A stretch of DNA of 43,958 bases from an uncultured bacterium (lineage in GTDB: Bacteria; Cyanobacteriota; Vampirovibrionia; Gastranaerophilales; Gastranaerophilaceae). Made by a program: the position numbers and the translations under genes. The notes beneath the pieces are model-generated. The model was not told the origin of the DNA. It searched no databases and saw only the letters and a program-made list of their open reading frames with translations. The stretch's first letter is position 1. The number at the start of each line of letters is the position of its first letter. The stretch spans positions 1-43,958 of the forward strand of contig CATXCB010000016.1 of assembly GCA_958366705.1 (NCBI GenBank). The letters are read 5' to 3'. Below are positions 26,677 through 33,307 of this stretch, one piece after another.

Positions 26677-26898
26677 TTATTCGTCTGCTAAAAATTGAGG
26701 CAATTCCACATCCGGAGTACCGATAACCCTAACCAATTCCAATACAGATGCTTTCATCTGACACTTTTGAGACGAACCGCTAAAAAAATCTCTATAAAAA
26801 CAACCTTCGCAATTACATCCTCTTTTATAACATTCTAACGCGGTTGTTGTCCAACGTCTAACTGCAACCGCTCTTCCCATATCCCTACTTCTAAACAA
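26677..26898 (-). CDS. Small cysteine-rich protein (CxRGCNCEGC motif)
   Basis: A 73-residue protein with five cysteines: CYKRGCNCEGCFY near residues 23-35 and a later KCQM. Spacing suggests a zinc or iron-sulfur site. The ends are helical (MKASVLELVRVIGTPDVELP). I have the impression of similar short proteins in related bacteria and clostridia but know no function. I place the start at the TTG at 26898, which has GTGGAG ten bases upstream; the in-frame ATG at 26880 has a poorer site. It has a leader of about 100 bases with a good promoter, a hairpin and a possible short ORF, so its expression may be controlled in the leader. Confidence 0.6.
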   Translation of the reverse strand: MFRSRDMGRAVAVRRWTTTALECYKRGCNCEGCFYRDFFSGSSQKCQMKASVLELVRVIGTPDVELPQFLADE

Positions 26899-26926
26899 TT
26901 TATGTAATCTCCACTTATCTGATTAA

Positions 26927-26995
26927 CTAATCGGTACAAAATACATACCGACACATCTCCCCTAAAGCCGTAATATCAAGGTCTTTCGACTTCAT
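26927..26995 (-). CDS. Possible 22-residue leaderless ORF in the leader
   Basis: ATG at 26995 follows TATAAT (27007-27002) by exactly six bases, as in the leaderless genes here, and opens a 22-codon frame ending at 26927 (MKSKDLDITALGEM...). It lies 28 bases before the Cys-rich gene. It could be a regulatory leader peptide, or the ATG may simply coincide with the transcription start. Unconfirmed. Confidence 0.3.
   Translation of the reverse strand: MKSKDLDITALGEMCRYVFCTD
26932..26954 (-). promoter_or_regulatory. Leader hairpin before the Cys-rich gene
   Basis: On the minus strand TCGGTA and TACCGA pair around a nine-base loop, roughly 20 bases before the GTGGAG ribosome site. It could influence translation of the downstream gene. 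No matching riboswitch class was recognised. Confidence 0.35.
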
Positions 26996-27001
26996 ATACT
27001 C

Positions 27002-27029
27002 ATTATAGAAAATAAGAGTTTTTTTTCAA
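27002..27029 (-). promoter_or_regulatory. Strong promoter upstream of the Cys-rich gene
   Basis: On the minus strand TTGAAA (27029-27024) and TATAAT (27007-27002) are separated by 16 bases, close to consensus. The predicted start is at about 26995, giving a leader of nearly 100 bases. Confidence 0.7.
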
Positions 27030-27114
27030 GGTCAGAACATGCTGTTATGAAGTTTTGTAACACAACCCTCTATTAGTGCGGTATTCAGCCTTTTGAACTT
27101 TCCAAAACCCTAAA

Positions 27115-27184
27115 ACCATGCTATGACATGGTCTTAAGAACTTTTTACCATGCAAAACCATGCTGTATCATGGTTTTGCATGGT
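27115..27184. repeat. Nested CCATG palindromes
   Basis: Two adjacent perfect inverted repeats share the same end sequence: ACCATG-6-CATGGT at 27115-27132, and ACCATGCAAAACCATG-6-CATGGTTTTGCATGGT at 27147-27184. The larger could form a 16-bp hairpin. TTTAT follows on the plus strand only, so it is a poor terminator for the leftward hsp20 transcript. Confidence 0.75.
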
Positions 27185-27224
27185 TTTATCACTCATTAAG
27201 AATTGTAAAATATTTTTAAAATCA

Positions 27225-27405
27225 TCCGGTTAGGCATGCCCGAAAGATTAGTTTTTATAAACAATCCGGCACATATCAACATGCCGGATTGCTGGTTATC
27301 GGCTGCTATAAATACCGGTTCATGCTAGTCCGGTAAACAACCGTTCTGTACCACGCCGCTTTTTTGCATGTCCGCACAGTCGCAGAATAACTCGGCGTCT
27401 GGTAC
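27225..27405. other. Structured gene-free region next to hsp20
   Basis: This stretch is more GC-rich than its surroundings and full of stems: ATCCGGCA/TGCCGGAT at about 27264-27289, CGGT/ACCG elements near 27315-27344, and GTACCACGCCG (27348-27358) pairing with CGGCG-TC-TGGTAC (27393-27405), with TCCGC/GCAGA inside. No open reading frame runs through. It could be an RNA gene on either strand, or the structured 3' end of the hsp20 message. The whole gap from 26899 to 27410 has no other gene. Confidence 0.4.
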
Positions 27406-27410
27406 AAAAA

Positions 27411-27899
27411 TTAATCTTCTTTTGCATTAATTTTAAGTTTTTTAGGCTTAGAAGTTTCTATATTTTGTTTTGGAATTGTTATTGTTAAAATGCCATTCTT
27501 ATAAACAGCATCTGAGTCTTCTGCTTTAATTGGCTGATCAAAAGAAATTGTTCTCTGGAATTTACCATACCTGAATTCAGAAGTATGGTATCTTGCATTA
27601 TGTTCTTCCAAATTTTTTTCTTCTTTTTCCTCCTGTAAAACAGCAGTTATTGTCATAAAATCATTGTCCAATTCTACTTCTATATCATCTTTTTTTACCC
27701 CTGGAAGTTGAACCTTCACTTTGTAATTTTCTTTACACTGAATCACTTCTATAGCTGGACGCCAAATAGAATTTTTAATTATATTCAAAGGGTGACCAAA
27801 AGAATGTGTAAAAAATGTATCGCGTAAAAAATTATCTAATTCCTGATGCAAACTATCAAAAGATAATTCCGGCTCTCTTACTATTAAATCATGGTTCAT
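27411..27899 (-). CDS. Hsp20-family small heat-shock protein
   Basis: A 162-residue ATP-independent chaperone that holds unfolded proteins. The alpha-crystallin domain covers about 48-150 (WRPAIEVIQCKENYKVKVQLPGVKKDDIEVELD, with the family A-x-x-x-n-G-V/I-L pattern as AVYKNGILTITIPK), with the N-terminal arm DNFLRDTFFTHSFGHP and a basic tail (KPKKLKINAKED). AAAGGAG lies seven bases before the ATG. An inverted repeat sits in the leader. Structured non-coding sequence follows its stop. Confidence 0.93.
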   Translation of the reverse strand: MNHDLIVREPELSFDSLHQELDNFLRDTFFTHSFGHPLNIIKNSIWRPAIEVIQCKENYKVKVQLPGVKKDDIEVELDNDFMTITAVLQEEKEEKNLEEHNARYHTSEFRYGKFQRTISFDQPIKAEDSDAVYKNGILTITIPKQNIETSKPKKLKINAKED

Positions 27900-27920
27900 G
27901 CCTAAACTCCTTTCTTTTAT

Positions 27921-27955
27921 AAGGTAATCGTTTTCTCTATCATTAACATTACCTT
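27921..27955 (-). promoter_or_regulatory. Inverted repeat in the hsp20 leader
   Basis: AAGGTAAT (27921-27928) and ATTACCTT (27948-27955) are perfect complements 19 bases apart, about 10 bases upstream of the hsp20 ribosome site. It could be an operator or an RNA hairpin. It is neither a CIRCE nor an obvious ROSE thermometer. Confidence 0.4.
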
Positions 27956-28054
27956 TTGTATCAATTTTTATTTAAAAGAACCTTACACTTTTGTACAATA
28001 GTAATTTTCACAAAAACAAGAAATATTAACTAATAATTAAAAAAGGAGAATTAC

Positions 28055-29077
28055 ATGGTTTGCAAGATGTTATTATTTGATTATAGAGACAACGAAAAGA
28101 AATTCTTTGAAACAAATAAATACGAAAACTTTGATATAAAATTTTTTAAAGAAAGTTTAAATGAAGAAACTTTAAACAAATTAAGTCCGGATGACTTAGA
28201 AAAAACACTGGCAATAAGTGTTTTTACAACTTCATTAATAACTCAGAAAATAATCGACAAATTCAAAAATCTACGAATTATTTCAACCCGTTCTACAGGG
28301 TACAACCATATTGCACTGGAACCTTGTGTTGAAAAAAATATTGCATTGATAAATGTTGAATCATATGGAAGTACTTCAGTTGCAGAATTCACATTCACAA
28401 TTATTTTAATGCTTATAAGACAAATTCTACCTGCAATTGAAGCAATAAAAAGCGGAACCTGTATTCAAAAAAACTTTACAGGAAGAAATTTGAATACTTT
28501 AACCCTTGGAGTAATAGGAACAGGAGCAATTGGAGCAGGAGTTGCGAAAATTGCAAACAATTTCAGAATGAGAATCTTAGCATATGACATTATCCCCAAA
28601 AAGGAACTCGAACAAAAATATAACGTACAATATGTGAAACTTGAAGAGCTTTTAAAAAAATCAGATATCATATCACTACATGTTCCTGCAAATAAAGAAA
28701 CTTATCATATGATAGGCGATAAACAATTGAAAATGATGAAAGACAATTCATACCTGATAAACGTTTCACGAGGTGAACTTATAAAACTTAATGACCTTTT
28801 AAAATTTGTAAAAAATGGGAAACTAAATGGTGTTGGACTTGATGTTGTTGCTTGTGTAAATTCAGAATGCCTTGAGTATTCCGATAAATTAGAAAGAGAC
28901 ACCCTGTCCTGTTTAGAAGAATCCAGTGTAGTTAAAGAATTAAACAAATATCCAAATGTAATAATTACTCCGCACACAGCTTACGACACAGAAGAATCTG
29001 TAGACTATATTCTAAAAACAACTTTTGCCGGACTAACTGATTTTCTTTGCGGCGGAAATAAACATAGAGTCATATAA
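28055..29077 (+). CDS. D-lactate dehydrogenase-like 2-hydroxyacid dehydrogenase
   Basis: A 340-residue NAD-dependent enzyme. The Rossmann fold shows GVIGTGAIGAGVA (about 149-161). Family catalytic residues are in place: Arg in NVSRGELI (about 232-239), Glu in the PNVIITPHTAYDTEE region, and His of PHTA (about 302). The start of the protein (FDYRDNEKKFFE) and the GLDVV segment resemble D-lactate dehydrogenases, so it may turn pyruvate into D-lactate in fermentation. The exact substrate cannot be fixed by sequence. AAAAGGAG precedes the ATG. It ends two bases before the convergent methyltransferase. Confidence 0.85.
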   Translation: MVCKMLLFDYRDNEKKFFETNKYENFDIKFFKESLNEETLNKLSPDDLEKTLAISVFTTSLITQKIIDKFKNLRIISTRSTGYNHIALEPCVEKNIALINVESYGSTSVAEFTFTIILMLIRQILPAIEAIKSGTCIQKNFTGRNLNTLTLGVIGTGAIGAGVAKIANNFRMRILAYDIIPKKELEQKYNVQYVKLEELLKKSDIISLHVPANKETYHMIGDKQLKMMKDNSYLINVSRGELIKLNDLLKFVKNGKLNGVGLDVVACVNSECLEYSDKLERDTLSCLEESSVVKELNKYPNVIITPHTAYDTEESVDYILKTTFAGLTDFLCGGNKHRVI

Positions 29078-29079
29078 TA

Positions 29080-29748
29080 TTACTTTTGCATTATTTGTGC
29101 AGAAATTATCCCGAACAAATAATCACATTTTTTAATACATTTATATCCGGAGGTTTCAAATTCTTTAATCAATAATTCAGGTGCAGGATACTGATTTTTA
29201 GATTCCAGCAGATATTTATAGTGATTGACATCTTTTTGCAATATTTTTGCAACAGCAAGGACTATAAAATCAAACATTTTACTAATAATATTCTGCACCC
29301 CGAAGTCTAAATGCAAAAACTTCCCGCCCTTTTTTAAAACTCTATAAGATTCCCTAATTGCCTTATCACGGCTTTCAATATTCCTCAACCCGAAGCCAAT
29401 AGTTATATAGTCAAATTCTTCATCATGAAATGGTAAATTTATGCAATCCCCTTTCACAAAAACTCCGTTTGGATTTTTAGATTTTGCCATTTTCAACATT
29501 TTTTCAGAAAAATCTAAACCAATAACTTTTGCCCTTGGAAAAAATTTAGAAATTATTCCTGTAAAATCTCCTGTTCCGCAGCACAAATCCAAAATCATAC
29601 TCCTTGGCTGAATATTTAATTCTTTTATAGATAAGTACTTAACAATCCAGTGTGTGCCAAACGAAATAAAATTATTCATATAATCATAATAAATAGAAAT
29701 ATCATCAAACATATCTTTTATTTTTTTAGGATTTTTCTCAACTGTCAT
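29080..29748 (-). CDS. menG: Demethylmenaquinone methyltransferase (MenG/UbiE family)
   Basis: A 222-residue SAM-dependent methyltransferase for the last step of menaquinone synthesis. UbiE-family features: FDDISIYYDYMNNFISFGTH near the start, motif I ILDLCCGTGDF, VIGLDFSEKMLKMAK, and GFGLRNIESRDKAIRESYRVLKKGG. Length is near the family norm. I use the ATG at 29748, which has GGAG six bases upstream; the ATG at 29760 has only a weak site. Menaquinone would serve as partner for the VKOR protein and any anaerobic respiration. No other quinone gene is in the window. Confidence 0.88.
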   Translation of the reverse strand: MTVEKNPKKIKDMFDDISIYYDYMNNFISFGTHWIVKYLSIKELNIQPRSMILDLCCGTGDFTGIISKFFPRAKVIGLDFSEKMLKMAKSKNPNGVFVKGDCINLPFHDEEFDYITIGFGLRNIESRDKAIRESYRVLKKGGKFLHLDFGVQNIISKMFDFIVLAVAKILQKDVNHYKYLLESKNQYPAPELLIKEFETSGYKCIKKCDYLFGIISAQIMQK

Positions 29749-29782
29749 ACTTTGCTCCATTTACTTCATATTTATTTTAACA

Positions 29783-29794
29783 TACAATTATATT
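29783..29794 (+). promoter_or_regulatory. Leaderless-type -10 box of the DUF4127 gene
   Basis: TACAAT (29783-29788), six bases, then ATG at 29795. No Shine-Dalgarno. Confidence 0.5.
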
Positions 29795-31135
29795 ATGAAG
29801 ATTGCTTTTATACCAATTGACAATAGACCTGTCTGCTACACACTGCCTAAACTTATCGCAGGAATAGATGAAAATATAGAATTTTTCATTCCTGATAGAA
29901 AATATCTTGGCGGCTTAAAAAAACAAGCTGACATTGAAAATCTTTTCACATGGTTATCCGCTCTGCCAAAACTGGATGCAATAATTTTATCACTAGATAC
30001 TCTGGCATACGGAGGGCTAATCCCATCTAGAAGATGCCCTGAAACTTTTGAAGAAATAAAAACAAGAATAGACACTCTAAAAGAAATTCTTACAGAGAAA
30101 AAAGCAAAAATTTACGCTTTCTCAAGCATTATGAGAATCTCTAACAACAATTATAATGAAGAAGAGAAAGAATATTGGTCTGAATGGGGCAAAAAAATTT
30201 TTGAATACTCATACAATATTGACAAAAGCGGCGGGAAAAATATAAACAGTGATATCCCATCAAAAATTTTAGAGGATTATATCAAAACAAGACGTAGAAA
30301 TTTTGAAATCAACAAAATATATTTAGAATGGCAAAAAGAAGGATTATTTGATACACTAATTTTTTCAAAAGATGATTGCGCTAAATTCGGATTTAATGTA
30401 CAGGAAGGAAGGATTCTTGAAGAAATGGGAGGATTCACCAAAACAGGTGCAGATGAAATTCCATTAAGCCTTCTTGCTAGAGCAATAAAAAGACCCCTCA
30501 AAATTTGTCCGATATTTTTAGAACCTGAAAGTAAAGATTTGATTTCAAACTATGAGGATGTATCGGTTGAACAATCAGTCCTCGGACAGCTTGAACTCTG
30601 CGGCTGTCAAATTACCGATACAAAAAATGCTGACATGCTACTATATGTAAATAATTTCAAAAAACATCAGGGTGAGATTGTTATGAAAATTGACACAGAA
30701 AATTTTAACGATAGATTTTCAACACCAGACAAACCATACATAATTGCTGATGTTAGATTTGCTAATGGTGCAGATAACAAATTTGTCAATGAACTATTAA
30801 AAAATGAAATTAATGACAAAAATTTCTATGGTTATTCTGCATGGAATACTACAGCAAATACCCTTGGAAGCCTGATTTGCGGAGCAAAAATAAAATTTTT
30901 AGCAAAAAAATATAACAGTGAAAACTTCAAAAACTTAGAAATTACAAGATTTTTAGATGACTGGGCATATCAGGCGAATGTAAGGCAAAAATTATCATCA
31001 CCTGATAACCATAAAATTATATCTGAAATGAAACCTTTTGAAAAAATATTAGAACAAGTTTTAAATACTCAGATAAATGTAAGTTATTCCTACCCATGGG
31101 AAAGATTGTTTGAGGTAGAAATTGAATTTAATTGA
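29795..31135 (+). CDS. DUF4127-family protein
   Basis: A 446-residue protein of the DUF4127 family, recognised by its opening FIPIDNRPVCYTLP and DRKYLGGLKKQAD, by LDTLAYGGLIPSRR (about 66-79), IMRISNNNYNEEE and WNTTANTLGSLI (about 350). No signal peptide or membrane helix. Function is not known; some sequence features suggest a hydrolase-like alpha/beta fold, but I do not assign a reaction. The message appears leaderless. Its last 14 bases overlap the start of the MntP-like gene. Confidence 0.8.
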   Translation: MKIAFIPIDNRPVCYTLPKLIAGIDENIEFFIPDRKYLGGLKKQADIENLFTWLSALPKLDAIILSLDTLAYGGLIPSRRCPETFEEIKTRIDTLKEILTEKKAKIYAFSSIMRISNNNYNEEEKEYWSEWGKKIFEYSYNIDKSGGKNINSDIPSKILEDYIKTRRRNFEINKIYLEWQKEGLFDTLIFSKDDCAKFGFNVQEGRILEEMGGFTKTGADEIPLSLLARAIKRPLKICPIFLEPESKDLISNYEDVSVEQSVLGQLELCGCQITDTKNADMLLYVNNFKKHQGEIVMKIDTENFNDRFSTPDKPYIIADVRFANGADNKFVNELLKNEINDKNFYGYSAWNTTANTLGSLICGAKIKFLAKKYNSENFKNLEITRFLDDWAYQANVRQKLSSPDNHKIISEMKPFEKILEQVLNTQINVSYSYPWERLFEVEIEFN

Positions 31136-31661
31136 TATAACATTACTCGCACTGGCATTAGGAATTGATTGCTTAATAGTATCATTTTCTCAAGGATTAA
31201 TTTTCAATTGTAACAGGGCAAAAAACTCGCTAAATTTAGCACTTACAATGGGACTATTTCAAGGATTCATGCCTGTAATAGGATATATAGGAACAAATTC
31301 GCTATATAAAATTTTAGTACCATATAGCACGAAAATAGTATTTGCAATATTTTTTATACTTGGCACCAGATTTATTATGGAATCGTTTCAAAAAAAAGAT
31401 GAACCTCTACAATGTATAGGTTTTAAATGCCTTATGAGTCTTGGACTTGCAACCAGTATAGATGCCTTGGTCTCAGGCGCCTCAATAAAACTTACACATA
31501 CCAATCTTGTATTAGCAGCAATTCTCATCGGAATTGCATCATTTATTATGTCTATCATTGGTTTTTGGAGCGGAAACAAAATAAAAAAGATACCATCGAA
31601 ATACCTTGAAATCACAGGTGGTATAATTTTAATTTTACTGGCAGTTAAGTCATTATTCTAG
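31122..31661 (+). CDS. MntP-like manganese efflux pump
   Basis: A 179-residue membrane protein with six predicted helices in two halves. Each half has the MntP-type acidic motif: ALGIDCLIVSFSQG (about 12-25) and SLGLATSIDALVSGAS (about 107-122), which in MntP hold the aspartates used for Mn2+ export. The start is a TTG at 31122 with GAGGT ahead of it, inside the end of the DUF4127 gene, so translation is coupled. Length matches MntP (about 190). After it, the gene-free repeat region begins. Confidence 0.85.
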   Translation: MNLIDITLLALALGIDCLIVSFSQGLIFNCNRAKNSLNLALTMGLFQGFMPVIGYIGTNSLYKILVPYSTKIVFAIFFILGTRFIMESFQKKDEPLQCIGFKCLMSLGLATSIDALVSGASIKLTHTNLVLAAILIGIASFIMSIIGFWSGNKIKKIPSKYLEITGGIILILLAVKSLF

Positions 31662-32005
31662 GTATTACGTACGTAGATTTGCTACCAGTTGTAACCTAAA
31701 GTAAAGCGGTATTGTATTACTTAGGCTATGCTGAAGTATCTTTTATACAAGAACGATAAATCATAGATTCTTCAGTCGCACACTCCCTCAGAATGACTAT
31801 ATGTCGCTCCCTCGCCCATATCTATGGGAGAGGGCAAGGGTGAGGGCGTAAGTTTTACAAGATTCTCAGGTTACCACACTGCACTCGCATTAAACGGGAC
31901 TCCACTACGTTCTCGCCCTCTGCTCGTGCAGGCTCAGAATGACGAATTATCCGTCATTGCGAGGAGGCATTTGCCGACGTGGCAATCCATTAACCAACCG
32001 CGTCT

Positions 32006-32031
32006 GTCACCCTGAACTTGTTTCAGCATCT
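32006..32031 (-). repeat. 26-bp palindromic repeat, copy 1
   Basis: On the minus strand AGATGCTGAAAC...TTCAGGGTGAC, one of four copies of a 26-base family with consensus AGATnCTGAAAYAAGTTCAG followed by RATGAC. Centre nearly palindromic. Confidence 0.75.
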
Positions 32032-32043
32032 CCATAAGTTAAA

Positions 32044-32069
32044 AGATTCCGAAATAAATTCGGAATGAC
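32044..32069 (+). repeat. 26-bp palindromic repeat, copy 2
   Basis: AGATTCCGAAATAAATTCGG then AATGAC. This variant has CCGAA/TTCGG arms, like the copy at 43641-43666. Confidence 0.8.
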
Positions 32070-32289
32070 TGAACAATAGGTTGGCTTTTTCAATCCGGCA
32101 AAAAGTTTTATTGACGGATTAGTAAATCCGACCTACTTAAAAATACAGAGGGTATTCGCCGGAGTATCTTTTGTCTTTTAGCCTCACCCCACCCCTCAAC
32201 GCAGTTTCACCCAACTCATTCCTCGTTGGTTCAGCTAGTGTCCCAATTATGGGTGAAGGTTCTCGACCGCACGGGTACTTTGCCACCAA

Positions 32290-33243
32290 TTATTTATTCA
32301 AAAAACATGCACTGTAGTGATTATTTGAGAGATTTTCCAAATGTGGAACATTTTTTGTGCAAACTTCCATACAAAAATCACATCTAGGATGAAATTTACA
32401 TCCATAAATTTGTTGAGATAGTGTAGGTGGTTGTCCTTTTATTGTCTCAAGTTTTTCTCCTCTGTTTGACGGTATTGAATTTAGTAAAGCTTTTGAGTAT
32501 GGATGGTTAGTATTGTTAAAAAATTCTTCATTAGGGGCTTTTTCAACGATTCTGCCTGCATACATAACTGCAATATCGTCAGAGTTTTCTCTAACCAGTG
32601 CAAGATCATGTGTGATTAGAAGGATTGAGGTTTGATTATATAACTTTATTTCCTGTAAAAGACTCATGATTTGTGCTTGAATCGTGACATCCAAGGCGGT
32701 TGTTGGTTCATCAGCTATAAGAATTTCTGCATTACAGGCTAATGCCATTGCTATAATTGCACGCTGTTTCATGCCTCCTGAAAATTCATGCGGATAATTT
32801 TTTAATCTTGATTTTGCACCTGGAATTTGAACGGCTTCAAAAGCCTCAATTGCTTTTTTTTCTGCTTGAGTTCCGTCTAGTCCCTGATGAATTTTTATAA
32901 TTTCAAGAAGTTGTTCGCCAACAGTGAATAGAGGATTTAGGGATGTCATTGGATCTTGAGGGATAAGTGCAATTTTAGCTCCTCTTATATGTTGCATTTG
33001 TGATTTTGTTCTGGATAAAAGGTTTTCTCCGTTGAATAAAATTTTGCCGCCTGTTATTCTGGCAGTTTTTGGGATTAGACCGAGAATACTCATTGCTGTC
33101 ATTGATTTACCGCAGCCAGATTCTCCTACGACAGAGAGCATTTTCCCTTTTTCTAACGACAGAGAAACATCAAAAAGTGCCTGACGAAATTTGTCCTCAT
33201 TTTGAAAGCCTAAATTTAAATTTTTTACTTCTAATACAGACAT
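32290..33243 (-). CDS. OppD/DppD-type peptide ABC transporter ATPase
   Basis: A 317-residue ATPase of the oligopeptide/dipeptide/nickel importer class. Walker A GESGCGKS at residues 40-47, Q-loop in ALIPQDPMTSLNP, signature SGGMKQR, Walker B ILIADEPTTALD and the H-loop LITHDLALV are all present. The C-terminal oligopeptide-binding extension with clustered cysteines (CKFHPRCDFCMEVC) is typical; in relatives it can bind an iron-sulfur cluster. I start at the ATG at 33243 (TATAAT seven bases upstream). No permease, binding protein or OppF is adjacent, so it is an orphan here. Confidence 0.9.
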   Translation of the reverse strand: MSVLEVKNLNLGFQNEDKFRQALFDVSLSLEKGKMLSVVGESGCGKSMTAMSILGLIPKTARITGGKILFNGENLLSRTKSQMQHIRGAKIALIPQDPMTSLNPLFTVGEQLLEIIKIHQGLDGTQAEKKAIEAFEAVQIPGAKSRLKNYPHEFSGGMKQRAIIAMALACNAEILIADEPTTALDVTIQAQIMSLLQEIKLYNQTSILLITHDLALVRENSDDIAVMYAGRIVEKAPNEEFFNNTNHPYSKALLNSIPSNRGEKLETIKGQPPTLSQQIYGCKFHPRCDFCMEVCTKNVPHLENLSNNHYSACFLNK

Positions 33244-33256
33244 ATCAATAATTATA
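33244..33256 (-). promoter_or_regulatory. Leaderless-type -10 box of the OppD gene
   Basis: On the minus strand TATAAT (33256-33251), seven bases, then ATG at 33243. No ribosome site. Confidence 0.5.
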
Positions 33257-33307
33257 TATTTATTATACAAGTAAGTAAATAGCCTGCAAGGTAAAACTTC
33301 TTGTTAT

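Larger units (their letters stand above)
31740..32285. repeat. Cluster of dispersed repeats in a 628-base gap
   Basis: The gap 31662-32289 has no gene and is richer in GC than the coding DNA around it. It contains remnants of several repeats seen elsewhere in this window or in many bacterial genomes: a GTCATTCTGAG...AAGAATCT type (31765-31797), a GGGAGAGGGCAAGGGTGAGGG stretch near 31830, GTCATTGCGAGG...GGCAATCC (31953-31988), two CTGAA/TTCAG copies (32006-32031 and 32044-32069), and a GGATTagtAAATCC hairpin near 32120. An open frame across part of it has no credible protein features. Confidence 0.7.

Noticed and set aside
27147..27184. The 16-bp hairpin as hsp20 terminator
   Set aside because: On the minus strand the stem is followed by AAAAAG rather than a T-run; only the plus strand has a short T stretch and no gene lies upstream there.
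31824..32015. A rightward 63-residue open frame in the repeat cluster
   Set aside because: It reads through known repeat sequence, has no ribosome site and no protein-like features.
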